From positions 1 to 64,000 of the forward strand of contig NZ_JAASHM010000007.1 of NCBI RefSeq assembly GCF_019734195.1: DNA of 64,000 nt, read 5' to 3'. The position numbers and the translations under genes are program-made. The notes under the pieces are model-generated. The model saw only the letters and a list, made by a program, of their open reading frames with translations, searched no databases and was not told the origin of the DNA. This stretch comes from Clostridium sp. K13 (GTDB lineage Bacteria > Bacillota > Clostridia > Clostridiales > Clostridiaceae). Shown here one piece after another: positions 10,018 through 18,402 of the stretch (positions within the stretch are counted from its first letter, which is position 1; each line of letters starts with the position of its first letter).

Positions 10018-10058
10018 AGAAAAACTGTTGCATTTCTTAACTTTGCAACAGTTTTTCT
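10018..10058. terminator. Bidirectional terminator
   Basis: AGAAAAACTGTTGCA pairs with TGCAACAGTTTTTCT around a short loop, with A and T runs on either side. It closes the 9756 gene and lies downstream of the minus-strand reductase fossil. Confidence 0.85.
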
Positions 10059-10069
10059 ATTAAAATTTT

Positions 10070-10195
10070 TAATGACTAGATTTTCTACATCTATACTGTA
10101 AATCTAATATTCCATTATAATTTCTAGTACTAATTAATAGAATCTGCTATATATGCATCTAAATTTTTTGCAATATATAATACTACTTTTCTCAT
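10070..10195 (-). pseudogene. Fossil of a second DHFR/RibD-C-like gene
   Basis: Read on the minus strand, this starts MRKVVLYIAKNLDAYIAD and then, after a frameshift, continues LISTRNYNGILDLQYRCRK. These are the first about 18 and last about 20 residues of the intact protein at 2110-2652 (MRKVILYIATSLDGYIAD ... LVSTRTYNGIVDLWYKNRK). Roughly 130-140 internal codons are missing. It is a paralogous or duplicated copy reduced by an internal deletion and certainly non-functional. Confidence 0.85.
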
Positions 10196-10220
10196 TTGTA
10201 CCTCACTTACAAAGTCTTAA

Positions 10221-11315
10221 CTATTTAGCCACTGAAGATAATGCTAATACTGCAATTAATAATATTACTGTTCCAATATATATTGCCATACCTATTGGCG
10301 TACCTGCATTAACTGTATACCCTATGCCAAATCTCTTTTCAACATTTACTCTAGGATCTTCCTTATTATAATAAATTAATCCAAATATCCATTTATCGTC
10401 ATCATCTTTTTGCACAACAGTATCTTTTTCTATTTTATAATTAAATCTAATTTTATTAGCTTTTATAATAAATATTACTAAAACTCCAATTAGTAAAATC
10501 ATACATATTAAATTAATGCTTACTATAATAATATTCATATCTATAACTTGTAATAAAACCAAATTTCCTATTGTTAATAATAATAAACTAACTATTTCTG
10601 CCCAAATCATAGTATTGGATAGAAGATTTCTATATTTAATATTTCCTTCCCTAGACCTTTCAACATTTCTAGGGTCAATTCTTAATTTAGTACTTCTTAT
10701 TATATATTCAGCAAATATAAATATTACTGATATAAAAACAATTGAAATAATTAATGATAAAAAAGTTCCTATATTCTTTTCTGAATAATAGGTTGCATTT
10801 CCCATAATATCAAAATTAGTAGCAATTTTATTAGGTAATAAATCATATTTTGATACAGTAAAATATATATTTCCCAGTATAAATACTAATGCTAAAACTA
10901 TATCTATAATAATATTTCTTTTATTAAACTTTATTTTTTCTATTTCAAAAACAGTTACTTGCTTTTTACTTTTTAATCCGCCCATTATACTTTTTATCTT
11001 TCTCATTTTAGTATTATGAACTCCATAAGATATACTAGAAACAATTATTGCAAAAAATATTGCTATAGTCATTATTAATTCACTATTCCTTAAACACCCT
11101 AAAATTAGAATGACTTCTGAAACTATCATAATAATTATATTAATTATCTTAAATCTTTTAATTAATTCTTTTGTTTCAATATTATTTCTTATTTCTTCAG
11201 TAACAACACATCCTAAAAGTAATTGTTTATTTCCTTTAATAGGCAATATACTTATTGTATAAAATTGCACTATTATAACTAATGTTAATACTATTAGCAT
11301 TAAAATCCTCTCCAT
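10221..11315 (-). CDS. DUF1648/DUF5808 multi-pass membrane protein
   Basis: 364 residues from the third-codon ATG (11315), chosen because AAGGGGG is too close to the earlier ATG at 11321. About eight hydrophobic helices. The central LPNKIATNFDIMGNATYY segment matches DUF1648. The C-terminal stretch with WIFGLIYYNKEDPRV and RFGIGYTVN matches DUF5808. Such proteins are commonly encoded beside YtrA-type GntR regulators, as here, and are thought to respond to envelope stress; their biochemical role is unknown. The ribosome binding site follows the GntR stop codon directly, so the two are surely one operon. Confidence 0.8.
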   Translation of the reverse strand: MERILMLIVLTLVIIVQFYTISILPIKGNKQLLLGCVVTEEIRNNIETKELIKRFKIINIIIMIVSEVILILGCLRNSELIMTIAIFFAIIVSSISYGVHNTKMRKIKSIMGGLKSKKQVTVFEIEKIKFNKRNIIIDIVLALVFILGNIYFTVSKYDLLPNKIATNFDIMGNATYYSEKNIGTFLSLIISIVFISVIFIFAEYIIRSTKLRIDPRNVERSREGNIKYRNLLSNTMIWAEIVSLLLLTIGNLVLLQVIDMNIIIVSINLICMILLIGVLVIFIIKANKIRFNYKIEKDTVVQKDDDDKWIFGLIYYNKEDPRVNVEKRFGIGYTVNAGTPIGMAIYIGTVILLIAVLALSSVAK

Positions 11316-11328
11316 TACCATTTCCCCC

Positions 11329-11700
11329 TTATAATATATCTAATACACTCTTTACTAAATCTAGTATTTCTTCTTTATTAAGAGCTTTTGCCTTACCTTC
11401 TAAAATTATCTCTCTTATTTTTTCCTTATATTTTCCCATGAATATCTCATCATCTTTAGCTTCTTTTACTTTTATCAATACGCCTTTACGCCTATCTACT
11501 GTAACAAATCCTTCATCCTTTAATAAGTTATAAGCCTTATTTACTGTATGAAGATTTACCTCTGTTCCAGAAGCCATTTCCCTTACTGATGGAAGCTTTT
11601 GACCATCTATCAATTCTCCATTAGCTATTTCTTCAACTATCTTATTTCTTATCTGCAAATAAATCGGAACTTCACTATCAAATTCTAATACTAAGAACAT
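11329..11700 (-). CDS. GntR-family (YtrA-type) transcriptional regulator
   Basis: 123 residues, the short YtrA class: an N-terminal winged helix-turn-helix (EVPIYLQIRNKIVEEI, GQKLPSVREMA, TVNKAYNLLKDEGFV) followed by a small helical dimerisation tail and no effector domain. The start ATG follows GGAGGGGAAAT. It is expected to be a DNA-binding repressor of its own operon with the DUF1648 membrane protein. A perfect 41-bp palindrome lies just upstream at 11713-11753 and is the obvious operator. Confidence 0.9.
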   Translation of the reverse strand: MFLVLEFDSEVPIYLQIRNKIVEEIANGELIDGQKLPSVREMASGTEVNLHTVNKAYNLLKDEGFVTVDRRKGVLIKVKEAKDDEIFMGKYKEKIREIILEGKAKALNKEEILDLVKSVLDIL

Positions 11701-11712
11701 ATTTCCCCTCCT

Positions 11713-11753
11713 TTATTATATTTGTTATATATAATATATAACAAATATAATAA
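11713..11753. promoter_or_regulatory. Perfect 41-bp palindrome, putative GntR operator
   Basis: Twenty bases, a single central A at 11733 and the exact reverse complement. The core is TTTGTTATATAT/ATATATAACAAA. It lies 13 bases upstream of the GntR start codon, covering the ribosome-binding and promoter area, and contains TATAAT. Autoregulation is inferred from position and from what is known of YtrA regulators. Confidence 0.7.
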
Positions 11754-11820
11754 TTATTCAATATTTACAAAAAACTTTTACTTCCTTTTAAGATTTTATC
11801 TAGAAAATAAATAACTCAAT

Positions 11821-11862
11821 AAAAAAACTGCAGCAAAATCATATACTTTGCAGCAGTTTTTT
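11821..11862 (-). terminator. Terminator of the VWA/MoxR operon
   Basis: AAAAAACTGC and GCAGTTTTTT with an inner GCAAA/TTTGC stem and A/T runs on both sides, downstream of the operon's last (broken) gene. Confidence 0.8.
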
Positions 11863-11902
11863 CCCAGAGGAAATGAATTTTTTCTTATCTCTGTGGTATT
11901 AA

Positions 11903-12364
11903 TTATACCCCATTTCTATCCTTTTTCTTTTTAAGCAATGCATTAGTGTCAAGAGTTTGAGATCTTGATTTCTCTACCCTCTTCTCTTTTTTAAGCTTAC
12001 GCTTTTTCTCTTTTTTCTTAACTTCACCTTTTAAAGAATCGCTAGATTTCTCAGTAGTTCTTGCATTATCAACTTCTTTTTCTACTGCTAATTCTTTCTT
12101 CACAAAATTCTTTTCATTAGTTTTCTTTTTCTTATTTCTAATACCAATCTTAATATACTTAGAAAAATCTAAATTCAATCTTCTATAAGCTATATCAGAT
12201 AAGAATAATATTAATGCTAATATAAGAAGTAAATTAGTTAAATTAATCTTCTTATATTCCTTTTCAAGTTTTCCTTCAAAAACTTCTTCAGGCTTATTTA
12301 TAAAATTCCCATCAGTTTCACTTACAAGAGAATCTAACTTAACTGAATTAGTATTAAACTTATA
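11903..12364 (-). pseudogene. C-terminal part of the double-VWA protein, cut off by an in-frame stop
   Basis: The codons after the TAA at 12365-12367 stay open in the same frame for 153 more codons. They encode a linker, a transmembrane helix (LLLILALILFLSDIA), then a very basic Lys-rich tail. No ribosome binding site precedes the internal TTG (12178), so independent translation is unlikely. This is the normal membrane anchor and cytoplasmic tail of the upstream gene. A single G-to-T change (GAA to TAA) would explain the break. Confidence 0.8.
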
Positions 12365-14701
12365 TTAATCAGAATATTTAAGTGCAAAGGCTCCTTTATA
12401 AGTACTAGTTATATTTTCTCCATCTTGTTGTCTAATGTTAAAATTATAAAATCCTAGCTCACTTAGTGGAACATTAGCTTCAAATTTCCCTGGTTCACTT
12501 TGAGTTAATGTAAACTCTCCTTGTGTACCATCCTCTCCATTATAAACACCTGTTACTTTAGTATTAGAATCAACATTATCATTATAGTACTCAACCTTAG
12601 CTTCATTACCATCTTGAGTTATAGATAAATGTCCCTCTTCACCATAAGATGGTATTGCATAATAAACTATATTTTTAATTAATTGAGGTCCATATTCCCA
12701 AGTTAAATAATTTTTACTAAAGCTTCCATCAATATCACTTGTAAAGCTCACAGTTTTCCCTATTCCATATTGTCTTACTGCAAGTATTGGCTCATCTCTA
12801 TTAGAACTTAATATTTCAATTGCATCATCCTTTAAAGATGTACCTATATATCCAAGCAATGATGGAATTCCTTCTGAAGTTTGTACACCTGCTAATACTT
12901 CATGATTACTTACTATACTTGGAGTAAATTCTTCATTTATTATATAAGTTCCAACTGACATTAATACTTCTTGAGCAAATATTCTTGGAATATCAGTATA
13001 TATATCAGTATAATAACTTCTTCCATTACAATTTTCTGCTAACTGTGTTAATAATCCTGAATTTGAATCACTTCCTACTGCAACTGTTGATAATGATATA
13101 TTATCATTATTAAACTTTCTTAAAAGCTGTTCATAAGTTGAATAAGGAATGGAATCCTGCCCATCAGTTAAAAGTATAGTATGTTTTATTTTTGCCTCAC
13201 TTTCACTTTGAAGATTATAACCTTTTTCAAGTGCAGGATATATAGATGTTCCACCTCTTATTTGTATTCCTGATATAAGCTCTTTTATATAGTCCTTATC
13301 AGTAACCTTTTGAGTAGGAACTACAACATCATAAGTATCATCAAAGGCTATTACAGAAATATCATCAATTTCTCTTAAATTATCTATAGCCTTCATTGCA
13401 GCTTCCTTAGCTAGTGTTAGCTTACTAACTCCTCCACCCTCTGAACTCATACTACCTGACTTATCTATTATTAAGTTAATACTTATTGAAGGCACTTCGT
13501 TTTTACCCTTCTTATCCATGTTTACAGGGAGAATTGTTTCTAAAGCTGTATCCTTATATCCTCCAAGAGCATAGGAATCCTCTCCACCAAAGGTTACAAC
13601 TCCGCCACCATAGTCCTTTACATAGCTTTCTATATTCTCCATAAATCCATTAGTTAAATCATCTTTATAAACATTATTTAAAACTACTGACTTATATTCT
13701 AACAATTCATTTAATGTACTTGGTGATGATGCTGGACTAATTGTTTTTATATTAGCTCCACCATTTTTTAATATTTCTTCTAGTGCTGTAGAATCACCCT
13801 TTACTCCATTTATTATTAAAATATTAGGTTTATCTACTACATTTGTAAAGGCACTATACTCATTATTAACTTTATTTGTATCACCTTCTGCTTCTACAGT
13901 AACCCTATAACTTTTAAAGCCTCCACTATTTTGTACATCTCTAAATATGAAAGAATTACTTCCTTTTTTTACTTCTACAGTCTGCTCTCCAACCTTTTCT
14001 CTTCCGCTAAAAAGAGTAAGTTTTGCAGAAGCATTATAATTAGACTCTAAATCTATTTGTACTGAAAATTCTTCTCCAATAGATATATTATCAGGTATAG
14101 TTACATTATCTACATAAATTTCATTACCGCTTTCTCCTGTAACCTTATATACCTTTAAGTCTATATTTTCTGCATTAATTAGTGGAATAGATTTTAATAT
14201 ATCTCCCTTATTTTCTTCACCATCAGTTATAAGTACTATTCTTTTTGATGTACCATCTTCAAATAATGTTATTGCACTTTCTACTGCTGCTTGAATATTA
14301 GTTGCTGTACTTATTGGAGTTGAACTTAACCCTTTATACAGTTTTTTATTATCTATAACTTTATCTACCTTTGCATTATCTCCAAATAATATTACTCCAG
14401 CTTTATTTCCCTTTGGCATTATCTCTAAAGCACTATTTATAAAGTTTTCTCCACTATCTTTAAAAGAACTTATACTTTCTGATACATCTAATAAAAATAC
14501 TGTAGAGATATTCTTCCCCTTAATACTTATTGTTATATTTGCAAAAGATAAAAGCATCAGAGTAAAAATAACTATTCTGCTTATTAATATTAACACTTCA
14601 TTTTTATTATTGTTTTTAAACTTCTTAACACTGTAATAAATGAAGAAGATAAGTATTGGAATTAATATTAAAAAGTAAAGATTTCCTATATCAAATTTCA
14701 T
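12365..14701 (-). CDS. Double von Willebrand A membrane protein (truncated)
   Basis: 778 residues from the ATG at 14701, preceded by AGGAGGAGAAAAGTT; longer upstream starts lack support. Two N-terminal helices, then a first VWA domain with a D72-V-S-E-S MIDAS motif, a beta-sandwich and glutamine-amidotransferase-like middle, and a second VWA domain with D413-K-S-G-S. VWA proteins of this type sit in the membrane with metal-binding domains outside and partner with MoxR ATPases. The reading frame ends at TAA 12365-12367, yet the same frame continues into a TM helix and basic tail (11903-12364), so the natural protein was about 932 residues. If the stop is real, the protein loses its C-terminal anchor. 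Last gene of the operon. Confidence 0.85.
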   Translation of the reverse strand: MKFDIGNLYFLILIPILIFFIYYSVKKFKNNNKNEVLILISRIVIFTLMLLSFANITISIKGKNISTVFLLDVSESISSFKDSGENFINSALEIMPKGNKAGVILFGDNAKVDKVIDNKKLYKGLSSTPISTATNIQAAVESAITLFEDGTSKRIVLITDGEENKGDILKSIPLINAENIDLKVYKVTGESGNEIYVDNVTIPDNISIGEEFSVQIDLESNYNASAKLTLFSGREKVGEQTVEVKKGSNSFIFRDVQNSGGFKSYRVTVEAEGDTNKVNNEYSAFTNVVDKPNILIINGVKGDSTALEEILKNGGANIKTISPASSPSTLNELLEYKSVVLNNVYKDDLTNGFMENIESYVKDYGGGVVTFGGEDSYALGGYKDTALETILPVNMDKKGKNEVPSISINLIIDKSGSMSSEGGGVSKLTLAKEAAMKAIDNLREIDDISVIAFDDTYDVVVPTQKVTDKDYIKELISGIQIRGGTSIYPALEKGYNLQSESEAKIKHTILLTDGQDSIPYSTYEQLLRKFNNDNISLSTVAVGSDSNSGLLTQLAENCNGRSYYTDIYTDIPRIFAQEVLMSVGTYIINEEFTPSIVSNHEVLAGVQTSEGIPSLLGYIGTSLKDDAIEILSSNRDEPILAVRQYGIGKTVSFTSDIDGSFSKNYLTWEYGPQLIKNIVYYAIPSYGEEGHLSITQDGNEAKVEYYNDNVDSNTKVTGVYNGEDGTQGEFTLTQSEPGKFEANVPLSELGFYNFNIRQQDGENITSTYKGAFALKYSD

Positions 14702-14714
14702 AACTTTTCTCCTC

Positions 14715-16505
14715 CTAATTACCTTTCTTGTAGAATATCCATTCAATAGCTACTATTATTATTGATAATAATATAAATAATGGTGTTAACTTAATTCCAC
14801 TTTTTAATGAATTTTCTCCATTAACTATATTTTCATTTTCTCCAACTGCTGCTACTGATGTATTACTTTCACTACTTGTTGGAAAGTTAACAGAAAAGCT
14901 TTCTTTATTATCATTTTGTTCTAATTTATATATACCTAAAGCTTTTTCTCCATGTACTTCATCACCTGATTTAATTCCTTTAATTTCTCCATTTGGATAA
15001 GTAACATTTATTTCACTTTCATAATCTGAAGATTTAACTACTATTTTTTCTCCAGCTTTAAAGTTATTACTATATACCATTCCTGTAGAAATTAAATCTT
15101 CTCCAAGTTCATATACAAGAATAGGAAACTCCTTTTTAAGAGCAAAATCACTTGAATGTAAATCAAAAGATAATGCTGCTATTTTTCTATCATTTAATTC
15201 ACCTTTAAATCCTATTGAATTATTATCCACAGTTAAAATATTTGTACCATAGTATGGTGTTTCTATAGTGTTATACTCTGATAATGTAAACTGTGTATCT
15301 TCTAAATATGAAGAAACTGAACCCTTAACTGCTGTTGCCTGCCCTATTTCTCCACCCTTTAACACATTAAATAATTCATTAGACTTAGGATTTATAAATA
15401 ATAAGCTTCCTTTAGCTGGAATTGATTCTGGCATAATATTATCAAATATATAAAGATCAAAATCATCGGTGCTGCTTATATTACTTGCATCGTTAGTTTT
15501 ATAAATTTCTGTATTTTCTATAACACTAAAGGCTTTTTCTAAAAATACATTTTCTTGTGTAACTAATAATATCTTTTTAACTTTATTTTCACTTAATACA
15601 TGATAATAAGTATTATCTTCCATTAATATATCTTTTCTTGATAATTCACCTTTTAAGTAATCTCCATTTATAGAATCTAGCTCAAAGGATAATGTTTTAG
15701 TTTCTCCTATTTGAAGACTTATATTTTCTACAGCTGCTAATTCTTCACCATTATATAAAGAGAAATCTCCATCATATAAACTATCTCCATTATTAGTAAC
15801 ATTAGCTATAACTTTAACCTTATTATCTACAAACTTATGAGATACATTATCTACAGAAGCATTTAATCCGCTATTACCTAAATAAACTATTTTTCCTTCC
15901 AAATCCTGAAGTGATATTTCTTTATCTGTAAAAACTAAAGCTTCATATCCTTCTCCGATACCATCCCCTATAGCTTTAACAAAAGATACAACATCACTTA
16001 TATCACCACTTGCATAGGTACTTTTAATTTTATCTATTATATTTTCCGCATTACCCTTATTGAAATCACCATTTAAAAGTAAATTAGATGTACTATCGTA
16101 AGAGATTACATAAGCATTAGTACCATCCTTTGTACTATTCAAATATTCCTTTGCAAGAGTTTTTGCCTGATCTAGTCTAGTATTTTTATCATTATATAAT
16201 GTATTCATACTAGCACTATTGTCTATTACCATAATTACATTTTTATATGACTTTCCACCAAAATTTAAAAATGGACTCATAAGTGCTAATATTACACTTA
16301 ATATAATTAAAATTTGTAATAATAACATTATGTTCTTTTTAAACTTTTCCCAAGGTGTATTGGCTCTAGTATTTTTATATACTTCCTTCCATAACAAAGA
16401 TGAGGATATAACTTCTTCCTTATACTTTCTCTTTAATACATAAAGCATTATTACTGGAGGAATAGTTAAAAGTAAAAATAATGGCCACAAATTAGTAAAA
16501 CCCAT
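14715..16505 (-). CDS. BatA-type VWA-domain membrane protein
   Basis: 596 residues from the ATG at 16505 (GAGGGGGAGATATT upstream). The N-terminus (WPLFLLLTIPPVIMLYVLKR) and following segment with SSSLLW match the aerotolerance BatA N-terminal domain. Two membrane helices precede a VWA domain with MIDAS D95-N-S-A-S. A long extracytoplasmic beta-rich region and a final helix (LFILLSIIIVAIEWIFY) follow. It likely pairs with the neighbouring double-VWA protein as a MoxR-dependent envelope assembly. Stop and next start are 13 bases apart. Confidence 0.85.
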   Translation of the reverse strand: MGFTNLWPLFLLLTIPPVIMLYVLKRKYKEEVISSSLLWKEVYKNTRANTPWEKFKKNIMLLLQILIILSVILALMSPFLNFGGKSYKNVIMVIDNSASMNTLYNDKNTRLDQAKTLAKEYLNSTKDGTNAYVISYDSTSNLLLNGDFNKGNAENIIDKIKSTYASGDISDVVSFVKAIGDGIGEGYEALVFTDKEISLQDLEGKIVYLGNSGLNASVDNVSHKFVDNKVKVIANVTNNGDSLYDGDFSLYNGEELAAVENISLQIGETKTLSFELDSINGDYLKGELSRKDILMEDNTYYHVLSENKVKKILLVTQENVFLEKAFSVIENTEIYKTNDASNISSTDDFDLYIFDNIMPESIPAKGSLLFINPKSNELFNVLKGGEIGQATAVKGSVSSYLEDTQFTLSEYNTIETPYYGTNILTVDNNSIGFKGELNDRKIAALSFDLHSSDFALKKEFPILVYELGEDLISTGMVYSNNFKAGEKIVVKSSDYESEINVTYPNGEIKGIKSGDEVHGEKALGIYKLEQNDNKESFSVNFPTSSESNTSVAAVGENENIVNGENSLKSGIKLTPLFILLSIIIVAIEWIFYKKGN

Positions 16506-16518
16506 AATATCTCCCCCT

Positions 16519-17403
16519 CTAATATAATACTTTTCGTTTACTAAATTCACTTAATATTATTTCCTCTATATTCATAGATGAATTAACAGTTATTAGCTTT
16601 CCACCATATTTTCTAGCTAAATTCTCAATTTGTTCATTATAATTTTTTAAGGTTTCTTTATAATCCTTAATCAATGATGGTGTTACACTAAGCTTAATAT
16701 TTTCTCCTGTTTCGCTATCTATAAGTGTAATTTCATTATTAAACTCTGGATTTATTTCTTCTTCACATAACACTTGCACTAATATTATTTCTTGCTTTTT
16801 ATAAGCTAAATACTTTAACCCATCTTCTAAGCTTTCAAGACCTGAGTTATTTAAAAAATCTGAAACTACAATAGATATTCCTCTTAAATTTAAAGGTCTT
16901 TTCTTTATACTTTTAGCTAAATCTGTAGTTCCATTAAACTCTAAGGCTTCTAAATCTCTTAGTATTTTTTGAAACCCTCTATTACCAGTACTTGTTTTTA
17001 AATTTTCTACAATTCCATCATTCATAGTACTTATGTTAACTCTATCAAGATTATTTAAAGCAATATAACTTAATGATGCCACTATTTTTAAAGCTGTATC
17101 TTTTTTATTATCTTTTCCATAATCCATAGATTTGCTTTTATCAATGAAGAAGTTAAATACCCCTTCTCTTTCTTCCATAAAAACTTTTACGAAAAACTTA
17201 TCAAATCTTCCATAAGCATTCCAGTCTATTCTTCTAAAATCATCCCCTGAGGCATACTCTCTATAATCTGAAAACTCTACAGATACACCTTTTGCCTTTG
17301 ATTTACGACCTCCTTGAGTTCCCCCACTAAGCTTAAAATTTATATACATATTAATTTTATTTAGCTTTTTAAAGAAGTCCTCATTAAACATCTTTTCGCT
17401 CAT
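16519..17403 (-). CDS. DUF58 domain protein
   Basis: 294 residues. The signature segment DYREYASGDDFRRIDWNAY around residues 46-64 is diagnostic of DUF58. It is followed by a degenerate VWA-like fold (FFIDKSKSMDYG, MIDAS-like D-x-S-x-S). Soluble. DUF58 proteins are encoded next to MoxR ATPases almost everywhere and are taken as their adaptor or substrate. The start follows the MoxR stop by three bases with only a weak AAAGGT ribosome site, suggesting translational coupling. Confidence 0.9.
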   Translation of the reverse strand: MSEKMFNEDFFKKLNKINMYINFKLSGGTQGGRKSKAKGVSVEFSDYREYASGDDFRRIDWNAYGRFDKFFVKVFMEEREGVFNFFIDKSKSMDYGKDNKKDTALKIVASLSYIALNNLDRVNISTMNDGIVENLKTSTGNRGFQKILRDLEALEFNGTTDLAKSIKKRPLNLRGISIVVSDFLNNSGLESLEDGLKYLAYKKQEIILVQVLCEEEINPEFNNEITLIDSETGENIKLSVTPSLIKDYKETLKNYNEQIENLARKYGGKLITVNSSMNIEEIILSEFSKRKVLY

Positions 17404-17406
17404 TTT

Positions 17407-18390
17407 TTACACTACCTTTAAGTCTTCTAAAATTTTAGTAATTATAGCTTCTTCATTTAATCCTTCCGTTATAGCATCAAAATTTAAAATAATTCTATGC
17501 CTTAATACTGGATATGCTAGTTCTTTTATATCTTCAAAAGATACATTAAGTCTACCTTCCATTACAGCTCTCACCTTTGCTCCTGCAATTATACCTTGTG
17601 CTGCTCTTGGACCTGCTCCTGCTTCTACATATTGCTTAGCTATCTCTGCTCCATTTGGTAGTTCTGGATGAGTTGCAAGTATAAGCTTTAATGCATATTC
17701 CTTAACTGGTTCTGCTATTTTAATTTCTTTAATAATTCTTCTAAGTTCTAATATTTCATTACCTTCTAAGACATTATTAAATTCTGGACTATTATTTGTT
17801 AAAGTTAAATCCATAATATCCTTTAATTCTTCAAGACTAGGGAATTCTACATTTAACTTAAATAAAAATCTATCAAGCTGTGCTTCAGGAAGAGGATATG
17901 TTCCTTCTTGCTCTATAGGGTTTTGTGTTGCAAGTACCATAAATGGCTTTGGCATTTCATATGTTATTTTTCCTACTGTTACTGTTTTTTCTCCCATTGC
18001 TTCTAAAAGAGCAGATTGAGTTTTAGGCGTTGCTCTATTAATTTCATCTGCTAATAATAAATTTGTAAATACAGGTCCTTTTTCAAATTTAAATACTGTA
18101 TTATCATTTTCTTTTACTACAATATTTGTTCCTACAACGTCTGCTGGCATTAAATCAGGAGTAAATTGTATTCTTGAAAAATCTAAGTTTAACACCTTAC
18201 TTATTGTTTTTACTAATTGAGTTTTACCCATACCAGGCATACCTTCTAGTAAAACATTTCCTTCTGCAAAAATAGCTATTAAAACATTTCTAATAGTATC
18301 CTTTTGACCTATTATCCCTTTTCCTATTTCCTCTTCACATCTTTTTATTTTTTCTGAAACCTTTATTATTGATTGTTCATTTATTTCCAT
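17407..18390 (-). CDS. MoxR-family AAA+ ATPase
   Basis: 327 residues from the ATG at 18390. The GTG three codons earlier is part of the ribosome binding site AGAGGTGATAATA. Walker A is GMPGMGKT (50-57), Walker B is LLLADEINR with D115-E116, and a sensor region ATQNPIEQEGTYPLPEAQLDRF follows, all typical of MoxR. MoxR ATPases act as chaperones that insert metal or assemble VWA-domain partners; three such partners lie immediately downstream. Confidence 0.95.
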   Translation of the reverse strand: MEINEQSIIKVSEKIKRCEEEIGKGIIGQKDTIRNVLIAIFAEGNVLLEGMPGMGKTQLVKTISKVLNLDFSRIQFTPDLMPADVVGTNIVVKENDNTVFKFEKGPVFTNLLLADEINRATPKTQSALLEAMGEKTVTVGKITYEMPKPFMVLATQNPIEQEGTYPLPEAQLDRFLFKLNVEFPSLEELKDIMDLTLTNNSPEFNNVLEGNEILELRRIIKEIKIAEPVKEYALKLILATHPELPNGAEIAKQYVEAGAGPRAAQGIIAGAKVRAVMEGRLNVSFEDIKELAYPVLRHRIILNFDAITEGLNEEAIITKILEDLKVV

Positions 18391-18402
18391 TATTATCACC
18401 TC

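Noticed and set aside
11903..12178. Independent Lys-rich small protein
   Set aside because: It is in frame with the VWA gene beyond the stop codon, has no ribosome site and begins only at an internal TTG.
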